Assembly: GCF_042681825.1 (NCBI RefSeq)
Contig: NZ_JBHUGH010000009.1
Coordinates: 62,001-126,000 of the forward strand
Reading direction: 5' to 3'
Length of the DNA: 64,000 nt
DNA from: Halodurantibacterium flavum
GTDB lineage: Bacteria > Pseudomonadota > Alphaproteobacteria > Rhodobacterales > Rhodobacteraceae
The translations under genes were made by a program, and so were the position numbers. This document shows, piece after piece, positions 14,612-23,267 of the stretch; position 1 is the first letter of the stretch, and every line of letters starts with the position of its first letter. Under the pieces are notes generated by a model that searched no databases, was not told the DNA's origin, and worked only from the letters and a program-made list of their open reading frames with translations.

Positions 14612-16798
14612 TCAGGCTCCTGTGGCGACGAGACGGAGATGGGAGGTTTCGGGTTCGGGTTCGCGCCGGGCGACAAGTTCGTCGGCGTCGAGGATCAGCG
14701 CGATACGGCCATCGCCAAGGATCGTGGCGGCGGCGATGCCGGGGATATGTCCGTAATTTCCTTCGAGCCCCTTGATGACGACCTCACGCTGGTCGATCAC
14801 CCGGTCCACGGCAAGGGCGCTGCGGTTTCCGGCGCTGGTTTCCAGGAGAAGCAGGACCCGTTTGTCGGCCTGCGCCGTGTTTTCCTGAAAGCCCAGCCGC
14901 TCCCCCAGATCGAAGATCGGGATGTAGCCGCCCCGGATCGAGAGAAAGAGCCCCTCGGTCCCGATGCTGTGGATATTGCCGGGATCGGCCTGCACGGCCT
15001 CGCGCAGGGCTGTGGTCGGCAGGACGAGCGTTTCGCCATGGGTCTCGACCACCATTCCTTCGAGCACCGCGAGGGTGAGGGGCAGGCTGATGGTCACCGT
15101 GGTGCCCTGGCCGGGGCGCGAGGCGAGGGTGACGCGACCGCCCAGGCTCTGGATCTCGCTTTTGACGACATCCATGCCGACGCCGCGGCCCGAGAGGTTC
15201 GACACCTCGGTCTTGGTGGAAAAGCCGGGCAGGAACAGAAGCCCGTCGATTTCGCTGTCGGTGAGTTCCTTGTCCTCCGGGATCAGGCCCTTGGCGATGG
15301 CAAGCTCGCGCACGCGGGGGCGGTTGATCCCGGCGCCGTCATCGGTGAGTTCGATGATGACGCGCCCCGACCGGTGCGCGGCGATCAGGGTGACGGTGCC
15401 GGTAGGGGGCTTGCCGGCGGCGATGCGGACCTCGGGCGGTTCGATCCCGTGATCGACAGCGTTGCGGATCATATGCGTCAGCGGGTCACCCAGCCGCTCG
15501 ATCACCGTCTTGTCGACCTCGGTGGATTCGCCCAGGGCCTCGAACTGGACAGTCTTGCCGGCGGCCTGACCGGCCTCGCGCACGATGCGCGACATGCGCT
15601 GGAACAGCGGTTTGATCGGCTGGGCGCGGATCGCCATGATCCGTTCCTGAACCTCGCTCGACAGGCGCTTGAGCTGGTCGAGCGAGGCCTCGACCCGGTT
15701 GCCGGGCGCAAGGCGCACCTCGGAAATCGACTGGGTGAGCATGGCCTGATTAATCACAAGCTCACCCACGAGGTTGATGAGCCGGTCCACGCGTTCCAGA
15801 TCGACCCGGATCGTGGCGCGCTGCTGCACGGGGGTATTGTCGGCTGCGGGGGACGGGGCCTCGGTCTGCGGCGTTGCCTGTGCCACGGGGACGACGGGTT
15901 TGACCTGCGGCGGGGTTTCGGCCGGTACATCCATGTCAGGACCCATGGCCTGCACCGGCGGCACAAAAGGGACGGGGGATTCGCCGGGCTCGGAGGGGTT
16001 CGCGGGCGCACCTGCGGCCGGAGGATCGGCCTGGAGGATTTCCAGCTGGCAGAGGCCGTCGACGAAATCGAAGATCTCGCGGATCTCCCCTTCGCCCGCC
16101 TCGGTCGTGAGGGTCAGCGTCCAGGTCAGGTAGCCGCGATCCCATTCGAGATCGCTGAGCGGCGGGACGGTCTCGGATTCTGCGGTGACGGTCAGATCGC
16201 CAAGCGCGCCAAGCGCCTGAAAAAGAAGGCCCGGTTCGTTCCCGGTCGCATAGAGCGCACCGTTGGGCGCGAAGGAGATTACATATTGTGTCGCGGCCGG
16301 GACAGGGGCCACGAAGGCCGCGAGCGGATCGGTCGCGTCGTCGCCTGCGCCGGGCAGGTCGAGCGAGAAGGTGACGGGGACAAAGCTCGCTGCGGCCTCA
16401 TCCGCGGCGCCGCTGTCGTCATCGACCAGGGCCGCGAGTTCGGCCGCGAGCGGGGCGCTGTCATCGGCATCGACGGGAATACCGTCGCGGGCCGCCGCGA
16501 CGAGGTCGGCAAGCCGGTCGCCGGCGCGATGAAAGAGGCGCAGGACCGCATCATCGACGGCGAGTTTCTCGGCCCGCACGGCGTCCAGCACGCTTTCGAA
16601 CTGATGCGCGAAATCGACAAGCTCATTGAGCTTGAAGGCGCCGGCCCCGCCCTTGATCGAGTGGACGGCGCGAAAGACCGCGTTCAGCGTATCCTTGTCG
16701 CGCTGGCCGCGGCCCATGGCGCCAAAGCCGTCGGACACGGCCTCGAGCAGGTCCTCGCATTCGAGGAAGAAGCCTTCGCGGATATCGTTTGTGCTCAT
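14612..16798 (-). CDS. cheA: Chemotaxis histidine kinase CheA
   Basis: A 728-aa CheA that passes phosphate from its Hpt His to the CheY proteins. Domains in order: Hpt at the N-terminus with FRAVHSIKGGAGAF (H46); a middle region that may be P2-like, followed by a Pro-rich linker; a dimerisation domain beginning IRVDLERVDRLINLVGELV; an HATPase domain with LTHMIRNAVDHGIE (N box), DDGAGI (G1) and SGRGVGMDVVK (G2); and a C-terminal CheW-like domain. The start ATG 16796-16798 (MSTNDIREGF) is set from family alignment by eye; the frame further upstream overlaps cheY and is a shadow. Core of the STAS-cheY-cheA-cheW-cheR-cheY operon. Confidence 0.95.
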   Translation of the reverse strand: MSTNDIREGFFLECEDLLEAVSDGFGAMGRGQRDKDTLNAVFRAVHSIKGGAGAFKLNELVDFAHQFESVLDAVRAEKLAVDDAVLRLFHRAGDRLADLVAAARDGIPVDADDSAPLAAELAALVDDDSGAADEAAASFVPVTFSLDLPGAGDDATDPLAAFVAPVPAATQYVISFAPNGALYATGNEPGLLFQALGALGDLTVTAESETVPPLSDLEWDRGYLTWTLTLTTEAGEGEIREIFDFVDGLCQLEILQADPPAAGAPANPSEPGESPVPFVPPVQAMGPDMDVPAETPPQVKPVVPVAQATPQTEAPSPAADNTPVQQRATIRVDLERVDRLINLVGELVINQAMLTQSISEVRLAPGNRVEASLDQLKRLSSEVQERIMAIRAQPIKPLFQRMSRIVREAGQAAGKTVQFEALGESTEVDKTVIERLGDPLTHMIRNAVDHGIEPPEVRIAAGKPPTGTVTLIAAHRSGRVIIELTDDGAGINRPRVRELAIAKGLIPEDKELTDSEIDGLLFLPGFSTKTEVSNLSGRGVGMDVVKSEIQSLGGRVTLASRPGQGTTVTISLPLTLAVLEGMVVETHGETLVLPTTALREAVQADPGNIHSIGTEGLFLSIRGGYIPIFDLGERLGFQENTAQADKRVLLLLETSAGNRSALAVDRVIDQREVVIKGLEGNYGHIPGIAAATILGDGRIALILDADELVARREPEPETSHLRLVATGA

Positions 16799-16805
16799 CT
16801 CTGCC

Positions 16806-17177
16806 TCACAGGGTCGCGGTGACGCGCTGGATCGCGGCGACCAGCTTGCGTTCGTCGAAGGGCTTGACGATCCAGCCGGTCGCGCCGGCATCCCGGGCGC
16901 GGGCCTTGAGTTCGGGGGCGCTTTCGGTGGTCAGGACAAGGATCGGCAGGCCGCGATAGTCGCGTTCCTTGCGCACGGCCTCGATGAAGCCGAATCCGTC
17001 CAGCCGGGGCATGTTGATATCGGTGATGACGATGTCGGGAATTTCCTCTTTCAGGCGGTCGAGACCGTCGAGCCCGTCCTCGGCCAGGCGCACGGCAAAG
17101 CCAGCCTCGCGCAGGGCCTGGTCGAGCAGGCCGCGCATCGTGCGAGAATCGTCCACTGCGAGAACGCGAACGGTCAT
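16806..17177 (-). CDS. cheY: CheY-type response regulator
   Basis: A single receiver domain (123 aa). Key residues are seen in VLAVDDSRTMR (acidic pair), IVITDINMPRLDGFGF (phospho-Asp), ILVLTTESAPE (Thr) and GWIVKPFDERKL (Lys). The start ATG 17175-17177 overlaps the STAS gene stop by ATGA; 8 bp separate it from cheA. It is placed before cheA, the usual position for the CheA-dedicated receiver. Confidence 0.94.
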   Translation of the reverse strand: MTVRVLAVDDSRTMRGLLDQALREAGFAVRLAEDGLDGLDRLKEEIPDIVITDINMPRLDGFGFIEAVRKERDYRGLPILVLTTESAPELKARARDAGATGWIVKPFDERKLVAAIQRVTATL

Positions 17178-17494
17178 GCGGTTTCCTCCTGGAAGAAGTC
17201 GTTGCTGAGGCCGAGGCGCTGGAGCCCGGCGGAAAACGCCCCGGAAGGGGCCACGAGGCTGAGGCCGACGCCGTCCTGCGTCCATTGACGGCGCGCGGCG
17301 ATCAGGACCTGGAGGCAGAGCGCGCTGAGATGGCGGACCCCGGAGGCGTCGAGTTCCAGCGCGTTTTCGCGCAGATGTTCCAGCGCCTCTGCCAGTTCCT
17401 CGGCTGCGTTGAGGTCCAGACGTTCCGGCAAGGTCAGGCGTCTGGGTGCGGCGGTCTCGGGTGTGGGTGAAGGCTGATCTGTAGTTCCGGACAT
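17174..17494 (-). CDS. STAS-domain protein leading the chemotaxis operon
   Basis: A 106-aa STAS domain, the fold of anti-sigma-factor antagonists. It shows LPERLDLNAAEELAEALEHL, then the loop LELDASGVRHLSALCLQVLI, where the Ser of DASGV is the usual phosphorylation position, and LSLVAPSGAFSAGLQRLG. A Thr/Pro-rich N-terminus precedes it. As the first gene of the che operon it may link a partner-switching or receptor signal to CheA (inference). Such STAS genes occur in other alphaproteobacterial che operons. Confidence 0.85.
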   Translation of the reverse strand: MSGTTDQPSPTPETAAPRRLTLPERLDLNAAEELAEALEHLRENALELDASGVRHLSALCLQVLIAARRQWTQDGVGLSLVAPSGAFSAGLQRLGLSNDFFQEETA

Positions 17495-17589
17495 GACGCG
17501 CCCCGATCTTTCACTTGAATGGATGACTGCAAACCGATGCCTTGTTGGTAAGGCCCCCCATTTAAGAATCCGTTACACCCTGTGGGGTG

Positions 17590-17639
17590 CCCCCGGTTCG
17601 CCGCCCGCGAAGTGGTTCGGATTTGAGCGAACCGGGGGG
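17590..17639 (-). terminator. Long inverted repeat between the MCP and che operons
   Basis: CCCCCGGTTCGC (17590-17601) and GCGAACCGGGGG (from 17627) form a perfect 12-bp stem with a 25-nt loop. It lies just past the MCP stop and upstream of the che operon, so it could end MCP transcription. Confidence 0.5.
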
Positions 17640-17673
17640 ATAGGCCGCCGGTGCTGTCCCGCGCCGGCGCGTG

Positions 17674-19569
17674 TCAGAAGTCGCTCCACCCGGCCCCGCC
17701 CCCACCTGCGGCTGCGGCGCGCTGGGGTTGGGGTTGGGGTGCGTGGCGGAGTTGGGTGACGGGGGCGGCGCGGGCGGGGGTTGCGGGTTTTCCGCCGCTG
17801 GTGCGGAAGCCCGAGAGCGCCTGGGCCAGTTGCTGCGCCTCGCTCAGGAGCGAGCTTGCGGCGGCGGTCGATTCCTCGGCCACCGCGGCGTTCTGCTGGG
17901 TCACCACGTCGATCTGGGTGACGCCGGTATTGACCTCGGCCAGCCCCTTGGCCTGCTCGGTCGCCGCCGCCGCGATCTCGGAGACCAGCGCCGAGACCTC
18001 GGAGACGCGGCGCAGGATATCCTCGAGGCTGCTGCCGGTGCGGCTGACCAGGGCGCTGCCTTCCTCGACCTGCTGCGAGCTTTGCGAGATCAGGTCCTTG
18101 ATCTCCTTGGCCGATCCCGAGGCACGCTGCGCCAGCGCCCGCACCTCCGAGGCGACGACGGCAAAGCCGCGCCCGGCCTCGCCCGCCCGCGCGGCCTCGA
18201 CGCCCGCGTTCAGCGCCAGAAGGTTGGTCTGGAAGCTGATATCGTCGATCACGCCGATGATGCGGGTGATCTGCTCGCTCGATTTCTCGATCTGGCGCAT
18301 CGCGGTCACGGCCTCGCGCACGACGGCGCCGCCGGCCTCGGCCTCGCGCCGGTTCTCGATCGTGGCGCGGTCGGCCTGGGCGGCCTTTTCGGCGGTGGCG
18401 CGCACGCTCTCGGTGAGCTGGTTGAGCGCCGCGGCGGACTGTTCGAGCGTCGCGGCCTGGGTCTCGGCGCGGGAGGAGAGATCCTGCGAGACCTGCGCGA
18501 TCTCGTCGGCGCCGCTGCGCACGCCCTGGGCGCTTTCGGTGATGGTCAGGACCATGGTGTTGAGGCTCGACACAAGCTCGTTGAAGGTGAGGCGCAGCGT
18601 CTCGTACTCGGCCGGGAAGGGGTCATCGGCCGGGCTCTCGATCCCGCCGGTCAGATCGCCCCGGGACAGACGCCCGAGCCCCGAGGTCAGATCCCGCACA
18701 ACACGCTCCTGCTCCGCACGGCGACGCTCGGCCTGACGCTCTTGCGCGGCGGCCTCGGCCAGCTGGTCGCGGAAGGTTGCCAGATTGCGGGCGACCGCCC
18801 CGATTTCGTCGTTGAGCGCCTGACCGGGCACATCCACCGTGTAGTTCCGGGCGCCGATCTCGGCCACGGCGGACGTGACCTGACGCAGGGGTCGCAGCGC
18901 CGACTTGACGCAGAACCACGCGGCGAGCGAGCCGAGCAGGACCAGCGCCGCCGTCACCATCAGCGCCTCGTTCAGGGCCTGACGCATCGCGGCATCGAGG
19001 GCCGCGCGCGGGATCCCGACATAGAAAAGCCCGTTGATCTGCCCCGCCTCGGATCGGATCGGGTGATAGATGGTGAGGTAGGGGTTGCCGAGGATCGTCG
19101 CCTCGCCGCTATAGGTCTGGCCGCGCAGCATGGCGGCGTGGACGGGCCCGGCGCTGCCGAGAACGGTGCCCACCGCCCGGGCGCCGTCGGCGGCCTTGAT
19201 ATTGGTGGTGCGCCGGACGAATTCCCCCTGGCCTGCATCCCATGCGAAAAGCGTGGCGGTCGTGCCCGTAAGCTGGCCCACGAGGTCGATCAGCGCGTGA
19301 TCGGTGACAGCCTCGGGGATGTCGTCCCAGATCGCATCGGCCAGCGCGCCGTCCGGCCCGAAGCGCAGGCGGATGTCGTTGCCATCCATCCGGAAGGTAT
19401 TGGCCAGCACGCGCAGCGCCACCTGCTGCATCTGCATCGTCTGCCGTTCGAGGTTCTGGCTGGACGAATTTACCAGCGCGACGGTCAGGATGCCCGCAAC
19501 CAGCAGGATCAGACCGGAAGAGAGGCCGACGAGCTTTGTCGTCAGGGGAATTCGTGTAAGGCGTCGCAT
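17674..19569 (-). CDS. Methyl-accepting chemotaxis protein
   Basis: A 631-aa chemoreceptor. An N-terminal membrane helix (about residues 12-35, LVGLSSGLILLVAGILTVAL) is followed by a periplasmic single-CACHE-like sensor ending in IYHPIRSEAGQINGLFYVGI. A second helix (about 205-225, ALMVTAALVLLGSLAAWFCV), a HAMP domain and the signalling coiled coil follow, with the hairpin tip EIKDLISQSSQQVEEGS preceded by NLLALNAGVEAARAGEAGRG. The short Gln/Pro-rich tail lacks an obvious CheR-docking pentapeptide. ATG 19567-19569 has GGAG 7 nt upstream and is preferred over a GTG five codons earlier. It is transcribed toward the che operon and is likely its partner receptor. Confidence 0.93.
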   Translation of the reverse strand: MRRLTRIPLTTKLVGLSSGLILLVAGILTVALVNSSSQNLERQTMQMQQVALRVLANTFRMDGNDIRLRFGPDGALADAIWDDIPEAVTDHALIDLVGQLTGTTATLFAWDAGQGEFVRRTTNIKAADGARAVGTVLGSAGPVHAAMLRGQTYSGEATILGNPYLTIYHPIRSEAGQINGLFYVGIPRAALDAAMRQALNEALMVTAALVLLGSLAAWFCVKSALRPLRQVTSAVAEIGARNYTVDVPGQALNDEIGAVARNLATFRDQLAEAAAQERQAERRRAEQERVVRDLTSGLGRLSRGDLTGGIESPADDPFPAEYETLRLTFNELVSSLNTMVLTITESAQGVRSGADEIAQVSQDLSSRAETQAATLEQSAAALNQLTESVRATAEKAAQADRATIENRREAEAGGAVVREAVTAMRQIEKSSEQITRIIGVIDDISFQTNLLALNAGVEAARAGEAGRGFAVVASEVRALAQRASGSAKEIKDLISQSSQQVEEGSALVSRTGSSLEDILRRVSEVSALVSEIAAAATEQAKGLAEVNTGVTQIDVVTQQNAAVAEESTAAASSLLSEAQQLAQALSGFRTSGGKPATPARAAPVTQLRHAPQPQPQRAAAAGGGGAGWSDF

Positions 19570-19978
19570 CCAAAATCTCCGCACTCGGGAACCAATCGAG
19601 TGCGGGACGCTACATGCGGCAGACTTAATGAAATCTTGATTTGCGCCAGGGAATTGGAACCATCGTTAACAGCCGGCGCAGGGAACCGCGCGAAGGGATA
19701 CGCCATCGCCGCGATGATCGAAACCTGCAGGAGAAACGGCGTCGATCCGGGGAATGGCTGTCCATCCTCGGCGAGATCGTGCAAGACGACAGGCAGAGCC
19801 AGATCGACGACCTGCGCCTGCGGACGACACTGTGATGCCTTGATCGGGACACCGCCTTATCCGCCTTGGGATGATAGCCGGTAAAGGCTGCCAGGTTTCA
19901 CAGGTCCGCATGGCGCCGCACCCTGATGCTCGGCCTGGCCCGCTTGCAAGTCGCGGGCGGAGGATTGATTGTGCCGTC
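19570..19978. other. Divergent intergenic region between the MCP and modE genes
   Basis: 409 bp. Contains an inverted repeat GCACTCG-N9-CGAGTGC (19581-19603) just upstream of the MCP start. No convincing gene; a plus-strand open frame at 19641-19835 lacks family features. Confidence 0.45.
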
Positions 19979-20350
19979 ATGGAGAACGAAACCTGTCGCC
20001 CCCGACTGCGCATCCGGATCGTCTTTGGCGAGGATGAGATGATCGGCCCCGGCAAGGCCGATCTGCTCGAGCGGATCGACCGCTGCGGTTCGATTGCCGC
20101 TGCCGGGCGTGAGATGGGGATGAGCTACAAGCGCGCCTGGGAACTCGTAGGGACGCTGAATGCGATGTTCCGCTCGCCGGTGGTCGAGAGCACGCGCGGC
20201 GGTCCGAACGGGGGAGGGGCGGCACTGACCGAGGCGGGGCGTGAGGTGCTCCAACTCTATCGTGCCTTCGAGCGTGAGGCCGCCGAAGCGGGGGCCGGGC
20301 CACTTGACGCGCTGCGATCCCGCCTGAAGGATATTCCCAGGGAAAAATAA
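19979..20350 (+). CDS. modE: ModE-like molybdenum-dependent regulator (DNA-binding domain only)
   Basis: A 123-aa LysR-type winged helix protein of the ModE N-terminal family. It shows LLERIDRCGSIAAAGREMGM, then SYKRAWELVGTLNAMF and VESTRGGPNGGGAALTEAGR, a highly characteristic ModE helix-wing sequence. Full-length ModE carries two molybdate-binding Mop domains after this; they are absent, so molybdate sensing must differ or depend on a partner. The start is ATG 19979; the ribosome site GGAGG is rather far (about 14 nt). It stands 64 bp upstream of modA and presumably binds the palindrome at 20378-20399. Confidence 0.85.
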   Translation: MENETCRPRLRIRIVFGEDEMIGPGKADLLERIDRCGSIAAAGREMGMSYKRAWELVGTLNAMFRSPVVESTRGGPNGGGAALTEAGREVLQLYRAFEREAAEAGAGPLDALRSRLKDIPREK

Positions 20351-20377
20351 CGCTTGCCACTGAACTTCTGCTTCGCC

Positions 20378-20399
20378 GATATGTTCGAAGAAACATATC
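20378..20399. promoter_or_regulatory. Perfect palindrome before modA, probable ModE operator
   Basis: GATATGTT, a 6-bp spacer CGAAGA, and AACATATC. The half-sites are exact inverted repeats and AT-rich in GC-rich DNA. The site lies between modE and modA, 16 bp before the modA start, where a ModE repressor would block transcription or elongation. Confidence 0.7.
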
Positions 20400-20414
20400 T
20401 TCCGGGAGCCTCGC

Positions 20415-21194
20415 ATGTCATCGCCGTTGGCCCGTCGGGCCGCTCTCGCCCTTCTTGCCGCCGTGGTTCCGGGTGTGACCCCCTTCCCGGCGGCTGCGGA
20501 TGAGGTACTTGTGTTTGCCGCGGCGAGCCTGACCAACGCGCTGGACCAGGTTGCCGCGGCCTGGACGGCCGAAACCGGGCACACCGCCGTCATGTCCTAT
20601 GCCGGGTCTTCGGCGCTGGCGCGGCAGGTTCAGGAAGGCGCGCCGGCGGATCTCCTCGTCTTGGCAAGCACCGACTGGATGGATGCCGTCGAAGCGTCAG
20701 GCGGCCTGCGGGCCGACACCCGCCGCGACATTCTGGGCAACAGGCTGGTGCTGATCGCCCATGGCCCGGATGTGCCGCCGGTGACCATGGACGAGAGGCT
20801 GGATCTGGCGGGGATGCTGGATGGTGGCCGGCTGTCGATGGCGCTGGTCGAGGCGGTTCCCGCCGGCGTCTATGGCAAGGCGGCGCTGACCTCGCTCGGG
20901 CTTTGGGATGACGTGGAGCCCCGGGTCGCGCAATCCGACAACGTACGCGCCGCGCTGGCCCTCGTGGCACGGGGCGAGGCGCCGCTCGGGATCGTCTATG
21001 CGACCGATGCAGCGGTGGAGGACAACGTCACCGTCATCGGCACCTTTCCCGAAGGCAGCCATGCCCCGATCGCCTATCCCGCAGCGATCACCGCGCAGAG
21101 CGACAGCGGGGTCGCTGCCACTTTCCTCGACTTCATGACGTCCGACACCGCCCGCGCGATCTGGCAGGAGTCCGGTTTCAGCGTTCTCGATTGA
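20415..21194 (+). CDS. modA: Molybdate ABC transporter substrate-binding protein
   Basis: Periplasmic molybdate-binding protein (259 aa). A cleavable signal peptide (about residues 1-28, ending FPAAA) leads into VLVFAAASLTNALDQVAAAW, the ModA N-terminus whose Ser contributes to oxyanion binding. SYAGSSALARQVQEGAPADL carries the second Ser, and the C-terminal half has GIVYATDAAVEDNVTVIGTF. GGGAG lies 7 nt before ATG 20415. First gene of modABC, with the operator palindrome upstream. Confidence 0.96.
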   Translation: MSSPLARRAALALLAAVVPGVTPFPAAADEVLVFAAASLTNALDQVAAAWTAETGHTAVMSYAGSSALARQVQEGAPADLLVLASTDWMDAVEASGGLRADTRRDILGNRLVLIAHGPDVPPVTMDERLDLAGMLDGGRLSMALVEAVPAGVYGKAALTSLGLWDDVEPRVAQSDNVRAALALVARGEAPLGIVYATDAAVEDNVTVIGTFPEGSHAPIAYPAAITAQSDSGVAATFLDFMTSDTARAIWQESGFSVLD

Positions 21195-21210
21195 TGCGGG
21201 GCGGGATCTG

Positions 21211-21921
21211 ATGGGCATTGACTGGGCGAACTGGCTGGGCCCGGCGGAGTGGGCAGCGGTGCGGCTGTCGATCCGCGTCTCGCTCTGGGCCACGCTGGCC
21301 AGCCTGCCGCTGGGGATCCTGACGGCCTATGTGCTGGCGCGGTGGGAGTTTCCCGGCAAGCAGGTGCTGAACGGGCTGGTGCATCTGCCGCTGATCCTGC
21401 CGCCGGTGGTAACGGGCTATCTGCTGCTGATCGTGCTGGGTCGGCGGGGCGCCGTGGGTCAGTTCCTCGACCAGTGGTTCGGAATCGTCCTGTCCTTTCG
21501 CTGGACGGGCGCGGCAGTGGCGGCCGCGGTGATGGCCTTTCCGCTGATGGTCCGCGCGATCCGGCTGGCCATCGAGGCCGTCGACCCGAAGCTGGAGGCT
21601 GCGGCCGCGACGCTCGGCGCCTCGCGGGCCTGGGTGTTCCTGACCGTCACGCTGCCGCTGATCCTGCCCGGCGTCATCGCTGGCGCGATCCTCGCCTTTG
21701 CCAAGGCGGTCGGCGAATTCGGCGCCACCATCACCTTCGTGTCGAACATTCCCGGTCAGACCCGGACCATCCCCTCGGCCATCTACACCTTCCTGCAGGT
21801 GCCCGGCGGACAGGAGGCTGCGGGCCGCCTCGTGATCATCGCGATCGTCATCGCCATGGCGGCACTGCTGCTGTCGGAGTTCGTCGCCCGCCGTGTGGCA
21901 AAGGTGGTGGCGGGATCATGA
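21211..21921 (+). CDS. modB: Molybdate ABC transporter permease
   Basis: Inner-membrane permease (236 aa) with about five to six hydrophobic helices. The ABC-contact loop is AAAATLGASRAWVFLTVTLP, the EAA motif that docks ModC, followed by LPGVIAGAILAFAKAVGEFG. PLILPPVVTGYLLL is also typical of ModB. It starts 16 bp after modA and its stop overlaps the modC ATG (ATGA). Confidence 0.96.
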   Translation: MGIDWANWLGPAEWAAVRLSIRVSLWATLASLPLGILTAYVLARWEFPGKQVLNGLVHLPLILPPVVTGYLLLIVLGRRGAVGQFLDQWFGIVLSFRWTGAAVAAAVMAFPLMVRAIRLAIEAVDPKLEAAAATLGASRAWVFLTVTLPLILPGVIAGAILAFAKAVGEFGATITFVSNIPGQTRTIPSAIYTFLQVPGGQEAAGRLVIIAIVIAMAALLLSEFVARRVAKVVAGS

Positions 21922-23024
21922 CGCTCGGGCTTTCGGTTCGTCACCGCTTTGCCGGCTTCACGCTCGACGTCGATGTCGAGGCGCCGCCGGGCGTGACCGT
22001 CCTGTTCGGACCGTCCGGATCGGGCAAGACCACGCTGGTCAATGCCGTCGCGGGGCTGCTGCGCCCCGATGCGGGCCGGATTGCGGTGGATGACTGGGTT
22101 CTTCTGGACACCGCATCCCGGCGCTTCCTGCCGGCCCATCGTCGAAGGATCGGTTATGTGTTTCAGGAAGGACGGCTGTTTCCGCATCTGACGGTGCGGC
22201 AGAACCTGCTCTATGGCCGCTGGTTCGCGCCCCGCGGCGCGCGGCGCGAAAGTCCGGAATGCGTGGTGGAACTGCTCGGCATCGGCCATTTGCTGACCCG
22301 CCGCCCCGGCGCGCTGTCGGGCGGCGAGAAACAGCGCGTCGCCATCGGCCGGGCGCTTCTGGCTGCGCCACGTCTGATTTTGGCGGACGAGCCGCTGGCC
22401 GCGCTCGACGAGGCGCGCAAGGCCGAGATCCTCCCCTATTTCGAGCGGCTGCGCGACGAGGTCTCGGTGCCCGTTCTCTATGTCAGCCATTCCTCGGCGG
22501 AGGTGGCGCGGCTGGCGACGACGGTCATCGCGTTGCGAGGGGGGCGGGTTGCGGCCATCGGGCCGCCTGAACGGGTGCTGGGCGATGTGACCGCCGTCGG
22601 CGTGCGCGAGGTCGCCTCGGTTCTGCGCGCGCGCGTCGTGGCGCATCACGAGGACGGGCTGAGCGAACTCCGGACCGCTGCGGGGCCGTTGCATCTGCCC
22701 CGCGTGCCCGAGATCCCCGGTGCCATGATCCGGGTGCGGATCGCCGCGAACGAAGTCATCCTGTCGCGCGCGGCCCCGGCGGGTCTGTCGGCGCTGAACA
22801 TCCTGCGCGGGACGATCGTGGAAATCCAGCCCGGCCGCGGCCCTGCCGCCCGGGTTGTGCTGGCGGTGGGTGAGGAGCGCCTGGTCGCCCGGGTCACCCA
22901 ACGCTCTGTCGCGGCGCTGGGTCTGGCACCCGGGCAGACCTGCCACGCGATCCTCAAGTCCATCGCCGTCGCCCCGGAGGACGTCGGCAAGGGCGCGGGG
23001 CCGCTGAGCCTCAGCCGGGATTGA
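21918..23024 (+). CDS. modC: Molybdate ABC transporter ATP-binding protein
   Basis: 368-aa ATPase powering ModB. Walker A is GPSGSGKTT (about residues 33-41), the Q-loop is VFQEGRLFPHLTVRQNL, the signature is LSGGEKQRVAIGRALL, Walker B is LILADEPLAALD, and the switch His lies in LYVSHSSAEV. The C-terminal about 70 residues form a Mop/TOBE molybdate-binding domain (LSALNILRGTIVEI ... HAILKSIAV), which distinguishes ModC from related sulphate or iron ATPases. Last gene of the operon. Confidence 0.96.
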   Translation: MTLGLSVRHRFAGFTLDVDVEAPPGVTVLFGPSGSGKTTLVNAVAGLLRPDAGRIAVDDWVLLDTASRRFLPAHRRRIGYVFQEGRLFPHLTVRQNLLYGRWFAPRGARRESPECVVELLGIGHLLTRRPGALSGGEKQRVAIGRALLAAPRLILADEPLAALDEARKAEILPYFERLRDEVSVPVLYVSHSSAEVARLATTVIALRGGRVAAIGPPERVLGDVTAVGVREVASVLRARVVAHHEDGLSELRTAAGPLHLPRVPEIPGAMIRVRIAANEVILSRAAPAGLSALNILRGTIVEIQPGRGPAARVVLAVGEERLVARVTQRSVAALGLAPGQTCHAILKSIAVAPEDVGKGAGPLSLSRD

Positions 23025-23267
23025 AGCCAGTCGCCGAGCGTGAGAAATGGCCCGCCGTCCCCGCCGCCATGGCGTCGCGAACCCGGGCGCCACGCCTTTC
23101 ATCCTTCGCGGGCCGCGCCGGGAAAGAACAGCTGTTCGCCGCCCACGGTGAAGCTTGCGATTGCCGGAAGCTCTTGCGGTGCCAGGCAGGTCGGGGTGAA
23201 GCGTGGCGCGGTTGCCCGCGTCCTGCACCGGCGGCGTCCGATTGCCGGCCAGTCATATCCCGTCATA

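Noticed and set aside
19641..19835. 64-aa plus-strand open frame upstream of modE
   Set aside because: No Shine-Dalgarno or recognisable motif; highly charged composition.
23025..23267. Minus-strand open frames between modC and exoD
   Set aside because: No family match, inconsistent starts and no ribosome site; treated as an intergenic gap between convergent genes.
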